NCBI RefSeq assembly: GCF_009728995.1 | Contig: NZ_VTZW01000004.1 | Coordinates: 1 to 64,000 of the forward strand | Direction of reading: 5' to 3' | Length of the DNA: 64,000 nucleotides | Source: Streptomonospora sp. PA3 | GTDB lineage: Bacteria; Actinomycetota; Actinomycetes; Streptosporangiales; Streptosporangiaceae | Notes under the pieces: generated by a model | The model's input: the letters and a program-made list of their open reading frames with translations, nothing else | The model's database searches: none | Told to the model about the DNA's origin: nothing | Part shown: positions 46,730 to 55,934 of the stretch, one piece after another | Position numbering within the stretch: position 1 is the stretch's first letter | Layout: each line of letters opens with the position of its first letter | Program-made: the position numbers and the translations under genes

Positions 46730-47461
46730 GTGGCACGGTTGCGCACGGTCGACCTGGCCCGGGAGGCGGGGATCTCGACGCAGCAGGTCCGCAACCACGA
46801 GGAGGAGGGCGTGCTGCCGCCCGTGCCGCGGACGGAGTCCGGCTACCGGGTCTACGATCGCGGGCATCTGCAGGCGCTGCTGGCCTACCGGGCGCTGGCC
46901 GCGGGATTCGGGCCGGAGCGGGCGCGCGCGATCATGCGTGCGGTTCACGCCGGCGACGAGCCGCTGGCCCTGCGGTCGGTCGATGCGGGACACGCGGAGG
47001 TCTACGAGCAGCGGGTGGCGGCCGATGCGGTGAGCGAGGCGGTGGCGGAGGCCGCTGCGTCCTACCTGGACGGGCGCCCGGAGCCGGGAGGTCCGGCGCT
47101 GCGGGTCGGCGAGTTGGCGGGCCTGCTGGGGGTGCGCACGTCGGCGCTGCGGGTGTGGGAGGCGGCGGGGCTGCTGGCGCCGGCGCGCGAGGCGGGCACC
47201 GGGTACCGCAGGTACGGTCCCGAGGCGGTGCGCGATGCTCGGATCATCCGCATGCTGCGGCAGGGCCGGTATTCCTTCGACCGTATCCGCCCGGTGCTCG
47301 ATGAGCTGAGGCGGACGGGCGGTACGGGCGCGCTGCGTGAGGCGATCGCCGAGCGCCGGGCCTCCCACGACCGCCGGACCCGGGAGATGCTGCGGGGTGC
47401 GGGGCTGCTGCACGCCTTTCTCACCCGCGACGGCGGACCCGCGGCACCGCGGGAGGAGTGA
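46730..47461 (+). CDS. Regulator with two tandem MerR DNA-binding domains
   Basis: 243 residues from the GTG at 46730 (GGAG 6 nt upstream). It contains two complete MerR winged helices. The first, about residues 3-72, reads RTVDLAREAGISTQQVRNHE and YRVYDRGHLQALLAYRAL. The second, about 123-195, reads RVGELAGLLGVRTSALRVWE and YRRYGPEAVRDARIIRMLRQ. No effector domain or metal-binding Cys is evident. One chain could contact a full dyad operator. The target is unknown. It converges with an acetyltransferase gene. Confidence 0.88.
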   Translation: MARLRTVDLAREAGISTQQVRNHEEEGVLPPVPRTESGYRVYDRGHLQALLAYRALAAGFGPERARAIMRAVHAGDEPLALRSVDAGHAEVYEQRVAADAVSEAVAEAAASYLDGRPEPGGPALRVGELAGLLGVRTSALRVWEAAGLLAPAREAGTGYRRYGPEAVRDARIIRMLRQGRYSFDRIRPVLDELRRTGGTGALREAIAERRASHDRRTREMLRGAGLLHAFLTRDGGPAAPREE

Positions 47462-47464
47462 GGG

Positions 47465-47504
47465 CGGCCCGTTCCCGGCGGGCGCGCCTGCGGGGAGCGG
47501 GCCG
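47465..47504. terminator. 12-bp hairpin between convergent genes
   Basis: Arms 47465-47476 and 47493-47504 pair with one T:G-type mismatch around a 16-nt loop. It lies between the tandem MerR gene and the acetyltransferase gene. Confidence 0.55.
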
Positions 47505-47519
47505 GGGGAGGGGTGGAGG

Positions 47520-48041
47520 TCAGCTGCTCGGGGTGATGGCCTGGTAGAGGATGTGCTCCTGCCACCGGCCGGCGATGCGCAGGTATTCCGGTGCCCTGCC
47601 GTAGGGGGTGAAGCCGTTGCTGAGCAGCACCCGCTGCGAGGCCGTGTTGTGGGGGAGGGTCTCGGCCTGGAGGCGGTGCAGGCCGAGGTCGGTGAACGCC
47701 ATCCGGACGGTTTCGGCGACGGCCCGGGTGGCCAGGCCGCGGCCGTTGTGGGATTCGCTGACCCAGTAGCCGATGGCGGCGGATTGGAAGGCGCCGCGGT
47801 CGATCGAGTTCACGGTGACGCCTCCGGCGATCCGGTCGGCGTCGTCCAGGATCGCCAGCGGGACCATCCGGCCCGCCGCGTGTTCCCGCAACGCGTGCTG
47901 GAGGCGGGCGTGCTGGGTCTCGGTGGCGTAGTAGCTCTCGTCGCGCTCGGGTTCCCAGGGGGCGAGGAAGTCGCGGTTGCGCCGCACCAGCGCCGCCAGC
48001 TCGGGTGCGTCCGCAGAGGTGAACAGCCGTGTCGTGGGCAT
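47520..48041 (-). CDS. RimJ/RimL-type GNAT acetyltransferase
   Basis: 173 residues from the ATG at 48041 with a GAGGGGGAG ribosome site. RLFTSADAPELAALVRRNRDF and FLAPWEPERDESYYATE are typical of the RimJ/RimL (Acetyltransf_3) group. IGYWVSESHNGRGLATRAV is the acetyl-CoA loop (N-G-R-G-L-A) and RLQAETLPHNTASQRVLLSN the later conserved part. Likely substrates are protein N-termini or amino-sugar antibiotics. No target protein gene is adjacent. Confidence 0.9.
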   Translation of the reverse strand: MPTTRLFTSADAPELAALVRRNRDFLAPWEPERDESYYATETQHARLQHALREHAAGRMVPLAILDDADRIAGGVTVNSIDRGAFQSAAIGYWVSESHNGRGLATRAVAETVRMAFTDLGLHRLQAETLPHNTASQRVLLSNGFTPYGRAPEYLRIAGRWQEHILYQAITPSS

Positions 48042-48873
48042 CGCGGACTCCCCCTCGCGTGTGGTGTTCGGGCGGCCGGGGAGGGTGCTGCGTCCTCCGG
48101 CCGCGCTGCGGCATCCGGGGTGAAGGGTAGCCGGGCGGCGGAGTGCGCGGCGGTGCCGATCACCGTCGAGGCGGGAGGAGCGGCCGGCCGACTGCGGGCA
48201 CGGGTCGGGTGCGGCGGCGGCGCGGCTGCGCGGCTGGGCGGGAGGCGGGTCGGCCGCGGGCTCCGATGTGTCGGATCGGTGGTCGCGCCCTTTGCGGCGG
48301 GAGGGAAGTGCCGGGGCGGTGGCGGCACCCCGCGGCGCCGCCGAGGGCTGTGGCGGTGACGCGGGGCCGGAACCGCGTATTCCGCGCTGTCGAGAACCAG
48401 GGGGACTGTGACAGTGCGGCGGCAACGGTGAGGTTACGGACGGGCGCAGGCGGCCACAAGAGCCGGGTGTGCGCGCGGTCGGCCCGTGATTGCGGCGGGG
48501 CGGTGGCGCCTGGTGCAGAACCGGGGGTTCCGCCGTTGCGGCGCCGATCCCGTGTCCGGGGACGATGGGACATTTCCGCGCAAGGGCGTTTCATCCCCGT
48601 TCTTCGGGTCAGAAGGCCCTGTTTGCCTTGATGGCCGCGCGTGCGGTGGCATCGGGGCCGCAGATGTCCGGATGTGGCCATGGCGCCGATGCGGGGTTCG
48701 GGCAGGGGGAACCTGTGCCGCGGCGTTCGATGCAGCTCGTTCCCGTCCCGGTCGCGCCGGGGGTGTCCGTGCGGCCGCTTTCGGCGCCGAGCGCGACCGC
48801 ACGGACACCCCCGACGTCGAAGCCGGACGAAGGGGCGGGTGATCGGGCGCGGGCGGAGTCCAGCGGCCCTTGA
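48042..48873. other. 832-bp stretch without a convincing gene
   Basis: Several open frames cross this region on both strands, but all are Arg/Gly/Pro-rich low-complexity frames with no conserved motif, as expected from GC-rich noncoding DNA. The left end should hold the promoter of the acetyltransferase gene. The hairpin at 48758-48813 belongs to the peptidase gene. Nothing else was recognised. Confidence 0.5.
48758..48813 (-). terminator. 17-bp hairpin downstream of the S9 peptidase gene
   Basis: Arms 48758-48774 and 48797-48813 are perfectly complementary (CGGGGGTGTCCGTGCGG and its complement) with a 22-nt loop. It lies about 60 nt past the peptidase stop on the minus strand. Confidence 0.7.
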
Positions 48874-51105
48874 TCAGGCGCGGCCCGCCTGTTCGTCGGC
48901 CCGGTGGCTGCCGGTCGCCTCGGCCTCTGCGGCCTTCTCCTTCTCTCCGTTCTCCCTGTTCACGCCGGCCGCGCCGGTCTGCTCCAGCGGCGGCAGCGGT
49001 TCGGCGACCAGGTCGGCGTCGGAGTCCTCCTCCGAGTCGGCGCCGCTCGTCCCGTCGTCTCCGCTCTCCGTCTCCGGGCGCTCCGGCGGTGCCTCGGTGA
49101 CCAGTTCGATCGGCGGCACGTCGGGTGGGGTGAAGCCGAAGACCTCGCCGTAGAAGGCGAGTTCGGCCTCAAGGGCCCGCTGCTGGTTGGCCGCCGAGCG
49201 CAGCCCGTGGCCCTCGCCCTCGAATTCCAGCAGCGCGTGCGGGATCGCGCGTTCGGCCAGGCCCGCCGCGAGCGCGCGCGCCTGGTCGCGCGGGACCACG
49301 GGGTCGTCGGTGCCCTGCAGGAGCAGGACGGGTGCGTTCATCTCGGCGGTGCGGTTGATGGGCGAGCGTTCGCGGTAGGTGGCGGCGTAGCCCGGCAGGG
49401 GGCCGATCAGCCCGTCCAGGTAGCGCGACTCGAAGTCGTGGGTCTCGGCGGCCAGCCGCAGCAGGTCGGTCACCCCCCAGGAGGAGGTGCCGCAGGCGAA
49501 GGTGTCGCCGCAGAGCGCGAGGAGGGTGGTGAGGCCGCCGGCGCTGCCGCCGCGCACGGCCAGGCGCGCGGGGTCGGCGGAGCCTTCCTCGACCAGGGCC
49601 CGGGCGGCGGCGGTGGCGTCCTCGACGTCGACGATGCCCCACTGCTCGTGCAGGCGTTCGCGGTAGGTGCGTCCGAAGCCGATCGAACCGCCGTAGTTGA
49701 CGTCCACGATGCCGATCCCGCGGCTGGTGAAGTAGGCCTTGGCGAGGTCGAGCGAGGTGAGCGCCTTGGCGACGGGCCCGCCGTGCACCCACACGACATA
49801 GGGCGCAGGGCCCTCGCCGGTGGCCGCGGGGTTGGCGGGCGGGTAGACGGCGGCGTGCACGGTGCCGCCGTAGCGCCCGCTGAAGGTGGTGCTGCGCGGG
49901 GTGGGCAGGTAGCCGGGTTCGGGCGGGTCGTCGAGGGCGCGGCGCAGGACCTCGATGCGGCCGGTCGCGGGGTCGAGCCGGACCAGGCTCTGGGGGGTGT
50001 GGGTTCCTGCGGCCAGGCCGACGACGGTGCGTCCGTCGCTGCTGAGGGTCTGCCAGCTCTCCAGGCCCGTGTCCAAGGGGGTGAGTTCGGCGGTGCCGGG
50101 GTCGTAGACGCCGGGGGTGAGGTCGGCGTGGCCGTGCAGGGCGACGATGCGGCCGTCGTCGAGCCGCCGGTAGGGCTGCAGGCCCAGGGAGAAGCCGTGG
50201 GTGAACTCTTCCTCGGCGGGGTAGAGCGCGGCGGCCGGTCCGGTCAGTCCGATCTCGTAGAGGTTCCACCACCCCGACCAGTCGGAGAGGAACACGACGG
50301 TGTTGTCGTCGCGCCAGAGGGGGGAGAGCACCGACTCGGCGACGCCGCCCTTGAGGGTGTAGGCGTGGGTGACGGCGCGGCCTGCGCCGTCTGCGGCGTC
50401 TTCGAGCGTGCCGACGCGCAGTTCGGTGCCGTCCCAGGGCATGCGGGGGTGGTTCCAGGCGATCCAGGCGAGGTGCCGCCCGTCGGGTGCGGGGGTGGGG
50501 GCGGCGTAGAAGTCGGCGCCGGTGACCAGTTCGGTGACGGCGCCGGGGTCGTGGGCGGCGCGGCCCGACAGCGGCAGGGACACGATCGACCGGGTGGGGC
50601 GCCGCGCGTCGGCGTCGGGGCCGCCGTCGCCGCCGGGGGCGGGGTGGCGCTCCTGGACGCAGATGATGCTCTTGCCGTCGGGGCCGAGGGCGAGGTCGGC
50701 GTAGCGCAGGCCGCAGGGGGCCTCGGGTTCGGGGCTGATGGGCACGGGCGCGGCGGCGCCCTTCTCCAGCAGGTAGAGCCGCTGGTCGGCGCGGTTGGCG
50801 AAGACGATGCCGTACCGGGTGAGGGCCTTGTCGTCGCGGCGCGGTACGGGCAGGTAGGAGCGTCCGCCGTACTCGTGGACGCGGGTGCGCACGTCCCATG
50901 CCGGGCCGAGGAGCTCGGTGACCGCGCCTTCGGCGTCGCGGTGCATGACGGTGGTGCGTCCGCCCTCCTCGGGGCGGGACTCCTCCCACCAGATCTCCTC
51001 GCCCGCGACGCTGGGGTGGCCCAGCCGTCGTTCTCCTCGGGCGACGTCGCTCGCAGTGATCGGCGATGGCCAGGCGCCGTAGGGGGCCGTCACGCGGTCG
51101 GTCAT
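48874..51105 (-). CDS. S9-family serine peptidase (prolyl oligopeptidase/acylaminoacyl peptidase type)
   Basis: 743 residues without a signal peptide. The N-terminal part (to about 420) is a WD-like beta-propeller: GPAWDVRTRVHEYGGRSYLP and repeated strands. The alpha/beta-hydrolase domain has VDVNYGGSIGFGRTYRERL, the nucleophile Ser521 in RGGSAGG, Asp600/Asp601 in LLQGTDDPVVP, and His633 in EGEGHGLR. It should cleave short peptides or acyl-peptides in the cytoplasm. The last ~75 residues (from about 669) form an acidic, low-complexity tail absent from typical members. The ATG at 51105 is preferred. Confidence 0.92.
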   Translation of the reverse strand: MTDRVTAPYGAWPSPITASDVARGERRLGHPSVAGEEIWWEESRPEEGGRTTVMHRDAEGAVTELLGPAWDVRTRVHEYGGRSYLPVPRRDDKALTRYGIVFANRADQRLYLLEKGAAAPVPISPEPEAPCGLRYADLALGPDGKSIICVQERHPAPGGDGGPDADARRPTRSIVSLPLSGRAAHDPGAVTELVTGADFYAAPTPAPDGRHLAWIAWNHPRMPWDGTELRVGTLEDAADGAGRAVTHAYTLKGGVAESVLSPLWRDDNTVVFLSDWSGWWNLYEIGLTGPAAALYPAEEEFTHGFSLGLQPYRRLDDGRIVALHGHADLTPGVYDPGTAELTPLDTGLESWQTLSSDGRTVVGLAAGTHTPQSLVRLDPATGRIEVLRRALDDPPEPGYLPTPRSTTFSGRYGGTVHAAVYPPANPAATGEGPAPYVVWVHGGPVAKALTSLDLAKAYFTSRGIGIVDVNYGGSIGFGRTYRERLHEQWGIVDVEDATAAARALVEEGSADPARLAVRGGSAGGLTTLLALCGDTFACGTSSWGVTDLLRLAAETHDFESRYLDGLIGPLPGYAATYRERSPINRTAEMNAPVLLLQGTDDPVVPRDQARALAAGLAERAIPHALLEFEGEGHGLRSAANQQRALEAELAFYGEVFGFTPPDVPPIELVTEAPPERPETESGDDGTSGADSEEDSDADLVAEPLPPLEQTGAAGVNRENGEKEKAAEAEATGSHRADEQAGRA

Positions 51106-51427
51106 GTGGAAACTTCGCACTCGGATGGCTGGATGGATGACATGTCGACCTTAGTGGTATACGGCCGTGTGTGCAGTAGGTCGGAGAGGGTGTGCCGCGG
51201 GCGGCGGTGCGGGTACGGGGCGGAGCGGGGTATCGCCGGGCAGGCGCTGCGGGCTGCCGGAACAGCGCATTCGTTCCCTAGTTGTAATCCGGCGGGCGCG
51301 ACGGTGTATCACCGCCGTGTCTATAGTCCAGCCAGTGTTCAAGGCCGGTGATCACGCTAGACACGTCAAGGGCTCGCGCCGGTGCTACAGCACCGCCGCA
51401 GCGCACTCTTCAAGGAGGACTCGCGCA
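51106..51427. other. Divergent intergenic region, S9 peptidase and TRAP operon
   Basis: These 322 nt separate divergent genes and hold both promoters. TATAGT at 51322-51327 is a -10-like hexamer for the TRAP operon without a clear -35. A small dyad CGGTG-TAT-CACCG lies at 51302-51314, just upstream, and could be an operator. AAGGAGG at 51412-51418 is the ribosome site of the TAXI gene. Confidence 0.45.
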
Positions 51428-52417
51428 ATGAGGACGGGACTCAGGACCGGGCGACTGGCGGGCGTCACCGCGGCCGCCGCCGCAGGGGTCATCGCGCTCG
51501 CGGGCTGCGGGGTCGGCGACGCCGGCGCCGGCGGTGAGCTGACCATGGCCACGGGCAGCACCGGCGGTACCTACTACCCCCTCGGCGCCGAGCTGGCCAA
51601 GATCTGGTCGGACAACATCGAGGGCGTCAACGTCAGCACCCAGTCCAGCGGGGCGTCGGTGGAGAACATGCGCCTGCTCGACCAGGGCGAGAACGAGCTG
51701 ATCATGGCGGTCAACGGGGTGGCGGCCAGCGCGGTCCAGGGCCAGGCGGACTTCAAGGAGGAGCCGCTGTCCAATCCCGGCGAGGTCCGCATGCTGGGCA
51801 ACGTCTATCCCGAGGTCATGCAGATCGTCGCCACCCAGGAGTCCGGCATCGAGACGATCGAGGACCTCGAGGGCAAGCGCGTGGACATCGGCCCGCCCGG
51901 AAGCGGCACGGCCGTGGCCGCCGAGCAGATCCTCGAGGCCTACGGGATGAGCCTGGAGGACATCGAGGTCTTCAACAGCACGTTCGAGGACGCGGCCTCC
52001 AAGCTCAGCGACGGCCAGACCGACGCCGCCTTCGCGATCCTCGCGCTGCCGGCGGGCAGCATCGAGCAGGTCGCCACCACCACCGACGTGCGGCTGGTCG
52101 ACATCACCGGCGACGGTCTGGAGCAGCTGACCTCCGACAACCCGAGCTACAGCCCGCTGACGATCGAGGCGGGCACCTACAGCGGCCAGGAGGAGCCGGC
52201 CGAGACGGTCACCAACTGGGCGACGCTCTACACCACGGCCGACCTGGGCGAGGACACGGCGTACAACCTGGTGAAGGAGATGTACGAGCGTGCCGGGAAG
52301 ATCGGACACGACGTCGGCAGCCAGATCAAGCTGGAGACCGCGCTCGAGGGCCAGGGCCCGATCGAGCTCCACCCGGGTGCGCGGCGCTACTACGAGGAGG
52401 AGGGCGTCCTCGGGTAG
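51428..52417 (+). CDS. TAXI-family TRAP transporter solute-binding lipoprotein
   Basis: 329 residues. A lipoprotein signal with lipobox LAGC (Cys27) is followed by a short Gly/Ala linker. LTMATGSTGGTYYPLGAELAKIW is the TAXI family opening; GASVENMRLLDQGENELIMA, LGNVYPEVMQIVA and IGPPGSGTAVAAEQIL follow. Binding proteins of this family deliver organic acids or amino acids (glutamate/glutamine in the Thermus homologue) to a Na-coupled permease. AAGGAGG precedes the ATG. It heads an operon with a DUF1850 gene and the fused permease. Confidence 0.95.
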   Translation: MRTGLRTGRLAGVTAAAAAGVIALAGCGVGDAGAGGELTMATGSTGGTYYPLGAELAKIWSDNIEGVNVSTQSSGASVENMRLLDQGENELIMAVNGVAASAVQGQADFKEEPLSNPGEVRMLGNVYPEVMQIVATQESGIETIEDLEGKRVDIGPPGSGTAVAAEQILEAYGMSLEDIEVFNSTFEDAASKLSDGQTDAAFAILALPAGSIEQVATTTDVRLVDITGDGLEQLTSDNPSYSPLTIEAGTYSGQEEPAETVTNWATLYTTADLGEDTAYNLVKEMYERAGKIGHDVGSQIKLETALEGQGPIELHPGARRYYEEEGVLG

Positions 52418-52469
52418 CGCTCGGGCACCCCAGCAGCAGCGGTCGACGGCGGCGCGCGGGCCGGTCCTC

Positions 52470-52991
52470 GTGCGCCGCCGCGTGCTGCGCGCGGGCGGGG
52501 CCGTGCTGGCCGCGGGGCTGGTGGGTGCCGCCGCCGCGGGCGCACCGCCGGCGGGCCGGCGGCTGCGGCTGGTGATAACCGACGCCGAGCGGGGCCGCGT
52601 GGTGGTGTCCCAGCCGGTGGCCGTGGGCGAGCATCTGACGCTGCGCTACACCCATTCGGTGAGCAAGCGGCCGGTGGAGGAGGAGTTCTCGATCGCCGCG
52701 CCCGGTCGGCTGGCCATGGAGGAGATGCGTTTCGACACCTTCGGGGCGAACCTGCCGGTGGGGCCGGAGCACATCGGTGCGACGACCACCACGTTCCTGC
52801 GCGGGAAGGACGGCTACCGGGTGCTGCACCACGGGCGGGTGCTGGGCGAGGTGCAGTTGATGGTCAACAGCCGCCGGTCGGGGCAGGTGCTGCTGCTGCC
52901 GGGCGGGCGGCGGGTGCGGCTGCTGGACGTCGCCGAGTACGGCACTCGGCTGAAGTGGAGCGTGGAGGGCGGGCCGGGGGCCTGGCCCTGA
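52470..52991 (+). CDS. DUF1850 protein of the TAXI-TRAP operon
   Basis: About 173 residues from the GTG at 52470; the start is uncertain because no good ribosome site is visible. A short basic leader and hydrophobic stretch (VLRAGGAVLAAGLVGAAAA) look like a signal or anchor. LTLRYTHSVSKRPVEEEFSI is the DUF1850 hallmark (HSV-x-K/R-x-P-V-x-E), with MRFDTFGANLPVGPE next. DUF1850 genes occur beside TAXI-TRAP transporters, but their role is unproven. It sits between binding protein and permease. Confidence 0.82.
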   Translation: MRRRVLRAGGAVLAAGLVGAAAAGAPPAGRRLRLVITDAERGRVVVSQPVAVGEHLTLRYTHSVSKRPVEEEFSIAAPGRLAMEEMRFDTFGANLPVGPEHIGATTTTFLRGKDGYRVLHHGRVLGEVQLMVNSRRSGQVLLLPGGRRVRLLDVAEYGTRLKWSVEGGPGAWP

Positions 52992-53049
52992 CGGCGGCGG
53001 GCGCTGCCCTGCGCACCGCGCCGCACGACGGATGAGAAGGGGATTGGCG

Positions 53050-55332
53050 ATGACGAGCGACTCGCGGTCGGCGGCACCGCCGGGTGAGGGACCCGACTTC
53101 AGCGACATCGAGGCGCAGAAGGAGGTCGCCGAGCTCGAGCAGTACAACGTCGCCGCGGAGACGGCGGGCACCCGCCGCGACGTGCGCGCGCTGTGGCGGT
53201 GGGTGATCTTCGGTGTGGGGCTGGCGCTGAGCCTGTTCCATCTCTACACCGGCTACTTCGGCACTCTGCCGGGGCTGCAGCAGCGCTCGTTCCACCTTGC
53301 GCTGGGGCTGGGCATGGTGTTCCTGCTCTACCCGTACACCCCCCAGGAGACCCGCCGCCAGCAGTGGTACGGCTGGGCGCTGACCGCCGGCGGGATCGGC
53401 ATCGTCGTCTACACGATCGTCGAGGGCATCGCCGAGTGGTACGTCCTGGCGCCGGCGGTGGCGATCCTGGGGCTGGTGCAGGCGGCGCGGTATGTGCCGC
53501 TGCGGCCGCTGGGGATCCCGGCGGCCGACGTCGTGCTCGCGCTGCTGGGCATCGGCTCGGGGCTGTACCTGTTCGTGTTCTACGAGGACATCGTGCGCAC
53601 CCAGGGGGTCATCGACCCCGCGCATGTGGCGGTGGGCACGGTGGGGACCCTGCTGGTGCTGGTGGCGGCGCAGCGGACGCTGGGCGCGGCGCTGGTGCTG
53701 CTGGCCTCGCTGATGGTGGCCTACGCCTTCTTCGGCCCGATTCTGCCCGGGTTCCTGCACCACTCCGGCTACACGATCGACCGGATCGTCACCGAGCTGT
53801 TCCTGGGAACCGAGGGCGTGTTCGGCACGCCGCTGGCGATCTCCTCGACGTTCATCTTCCTGTTCCTGATCTTCGCGGCGATGCTGACCCGCACGGGGAT
53901 GGAGCGCTTCTTCACCGACCTGGCACTGGGGCTGACCGGCGGCGCCACGGGCGGCACGGCCAAGGTCGGGGTGGTCACCAGCGCGTTCTCGGGCACGATC
54001 ACCGGAAGCTCGGTGGCCAACACCGTCAGCAACGGCGCCTTCACCATCCCGATGATGAAGCGGTCGGGTTATCCGGCCAACTACGCCGGCGCGGTCGAGG
54101 CGGCGTCCTCCACGGGCGGGCAGATCGCGCCGCCGATCATGGGGGCGGCGGCCTTCATCATGATCGAGTTCACCGGGATCCCCTACCTGCAGATCATCCA
54201 GGCGGCGATCATCCCGGCGGTGCTGTTCTTCGTGGCTCAGTTCGTGGTGGTGCACTACGACGCCAAGCGGATGGGCATCCGGGGGATGCCGCGCAGCGTG
54301 CTGCCGAATGTGCGGCTGCTGCTGGCCACGCGCGGCTACCTGCTGGTGCCCATCATCGGGCTGTTCGCGCTGCTGTCGGTGGGCTACTCGCCGATCTATT
54401 CGGCGATGGGCGCGATCGGGCTCACCGTCGCGGTCAACCTGCTGACGCAGATCGTCATGTTCGCGCTGCGGCGCTGGCGCGGCATGGAGGACAGGCTGAC
54501 GCTGTGGAGCCTGCTGGACGGGCTGGTCGACGCCGCCCGGGTGGCGCTGCCGATCATCGTGGCGTGTGCGGCCGCGGGCATCATCGCGGGCGTCATCACC
54601 CTGACCGGGCTGGGCCAGAAGCTCAGCGACGGCCTGGTGGGCGTGGCCCGGGACTTCCTGGCGCCGGCACTGCAGGCGGTCACCTTCGAGACGGTCGACC
54701 CCACCACCGGGCTGCTGGTGTGCACGCTGGTGCTGACGATGCTGGCGTGCCTGATCCTGGGCATCGGGGTGCCGACCACGGCGAACTACGTCATCACCGC
54801 GACTCTGGCGGCGCCGGCGATCATGGCGATCCTGGAGCCGGGGGTTCCGCAGAACTCCGTCGCGGTGCTGCTGATGGCGCACATGTTCGTGTACTACTTC
54901 GGTGTCCTGGCCGACATCACCCCGCCGGTGTGCCTGGCGGCGTATGCGGCCACGGGCATCTCCGGCGGCAACCCGATCATGACGGGCGTGCATTCGGTGC
55001 GGATCGCGGTGTCGGGGTTCCTGGTGCCCTACATGTTCGTGTTCTCGCCGCAGCTGCTGCTGCAGGACGTGACGTGGCTGACGGGCACGTGGGCGGTGGC
55101 GACCGCGCTGCTGGGCATCTGGCTGGTGGGCGTCGCGGTCGTGGGCTACATGCGCACGCGGCTGCACTGGTCGCTGCGCCTGCTCGTGGCGGCGGCCGGG
55201 CTGGCGATGCTGCACGCCGGCTGGGAGAGCGACGTGTTCGGGCTGGTGGCCGGTGCGGCGGTGCTGGCCTGGCAGTACCGGCCGGGCCGGGGCTCGGGTC
55301 AGGAGCGCCGCGAGGCCCCGGCGGTGCCGTAG
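53050..55332 (+). CDS. TRAP transporter fused permease (DctQ-DctM type)
   Basis: 760 residues with about 16-18 transmembrane helices: the four-helix Q-like part is fused to the large M-like part, the standard form for TAXI systems. FSGTITGSSVANTVSNGAFT and EAASSTGGQIAPPIMGAAAF are permease signatures, and a second related set appears later (GIGVPTTANYVIT, DITPPVCLAAYAATGISGG). AAGGGG precedes the ATG at 53050. A charged N-terminal tail of about 45 residues precedes the first helix. It imports the TAXI ligand by secondary, probably Na-driven, transport. Confidence 0.95.
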   Translation: MTSDSRSAAPPGEGPDFSDIEAQKEVAELEQYNVAAETAGTRRDVRALWRWVIFGVGLALSLFHLYTGYFGTLPGLQQRSFHLALGLGMVFLLYPYTPQETRRQQWYGWALTAGGIGIVVYTIVEGIAEWYVLAPAVAILGLVQAARYVPLRPLGIPAADVVLALLGIGSGLYLFVFYEDIVRTQGVIDPAHVAVGTVGTLLVLVAAQRTLGAALVLLASLMVAYAFFGPILPGFLHHSGYTIDRIVTELFLGTEGVFGTPLAISSTFIFLFLIFAAMLTRTGMERFFTDLALGLTGGATGGTAKVGVVTSAFSGTITGSSVANTVSNGAFTIPMMKRSGYPANYAGAVEAASSTGGQIAPPIMGAAAFIMIEFTGIPYLQIIQAAIIPAVLFFVAQFVVVHYDAKRMGIRGMPRSVLPNVRLLLATRGYLLVPIIGLFALLSVGYSPIYSAMGAIGLTVAVNLLTQIVMFALRRWRGMEDRLTLWSLLDGLVDAARVALPIIVACAAAGIIAGVITLTGLGQKLSDGLVGVARDFLAPALQAVTFETVDPTTGLLVCTLVLTMLACLILGIGVPTTANYVITATLAAPAIMAILEPGVPQNSVAVLLMAHMFVYYFGVLADITPPVCLAAYAATGISGGNPIMTGVHSVRIAVSGFLVPYMFVFSPQLLLQDVTWLTGTWAVATALLGIWLVGVAVVGYMRTRLHWSLRLLVAAAGLAMLHAGWESDVFGLVAGAAVLAWQYRPGRGSGQERREAPAVP

Positions 55333-55411
55333 TCCGGCGGGCCGCCGCCTCGGCCGAGGAGGGGGCGGCGGCCGTTGACCTCGACTATGGTTGAGGTTGC
55401 AGGATCGGGTC

Positions 55412-55816
55412 ATGGCATCGACACCGCAGTCACCGATCATGTTCCGCAACACGATGCGGGTGGAACCCGGACACCGGGAGGGCTTCCGCGCCGCGGTCGA
55501 GCGGGCGGCGGCCTTCACCGAGCGGCACGCGCCGCAGCTCATGGTGGAGGTCTACTTCGACGAGGACCGCTCGCTGGCCTACAGCTTCCAGCTCTACCCG
55601 GACTCCGCGGCCGTGCTGGAGCACTGGCGGATCTCCGATCCCCACATCCGCGAGGTCATGGAGTACAGCACCGTGCTGGGACTGGACGTCTACGGCGAAC
55701 CGGATGCGGCCGTGCGCGAGGGGCTGGACTCCTTCTCCCGGGAGTCGGGGGCGCCCGTGGCGTTCCATCCGCGCGTCGCCGGCTTCACCCGCTCGGCGCC
55801 CGCGCCGGCGCGCTGA
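55412..55816 (+). CDS. Probable antibiotic-biosynthesis-monooxygenase-fold protein
   Basis: 134 residues. [46 protein letters not shown] and [15 protein letters not shown] have the strand-helix rhythm of dimeric alpha-beta barrel (ABM/YgiN-like) proteins, which oxidise quinols or polyketides or simply bind ligands. No catalytic residue can be assigned. The ATG at 55412 is used; a TTG 21 nt earlier is possible. It lies before miaB but is not obviously co-transcribed. Confidence 0.6.
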   Translation: MASTPQSPIMFRNTMRVEPGHREGFRAAVERAAAFTERHAPQLMVEVYFDEDRSLAYSFQLYPDSAAVLEHWRISDPHIREVMEYSTVLGLDVYGEPDAAVREGLDSFSRESGAPVAFHPRVAGFTRSAPAPAR

Positions 55817-55921
55817 GCGCCGCCGGGCCCGCACCGCCCGTCCCGGCCCGCGTCGCGAGGGCCGGGCGGCCGCCTTTTCCACGCCTTCGCCGGGGCGGAC
55901 GGCGCAAGGCGGCACAGGCAC

Positions 55922-55927
55922 TAGCCT
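55922..55927 (+). promoter_or_regulatory. Putative -10 box of miaB
   Basis: TAGCCT ends 7 nt before the GTG at 55935. The GGGAG between lies too near the GTG to be a normal ribosome site, so a leaderless mRNA is likely. Confidence 0.5.
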
Positions 55928-55934
55928 GGGAGCC

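Noticed and set aside
48160-48873. Possible small genes in the gap before the S9 peptidase gene
   Set aside because: Frames on both strands are low-complexity, without ribosome sites or conserved motifs; treated as noncoding.
52864-55542. A long Arg/His/Gln-rich minus-strand frame opposite the TRAP permease
   Set aside because: Reverse complement of transmembrane codons; no conserved domain.
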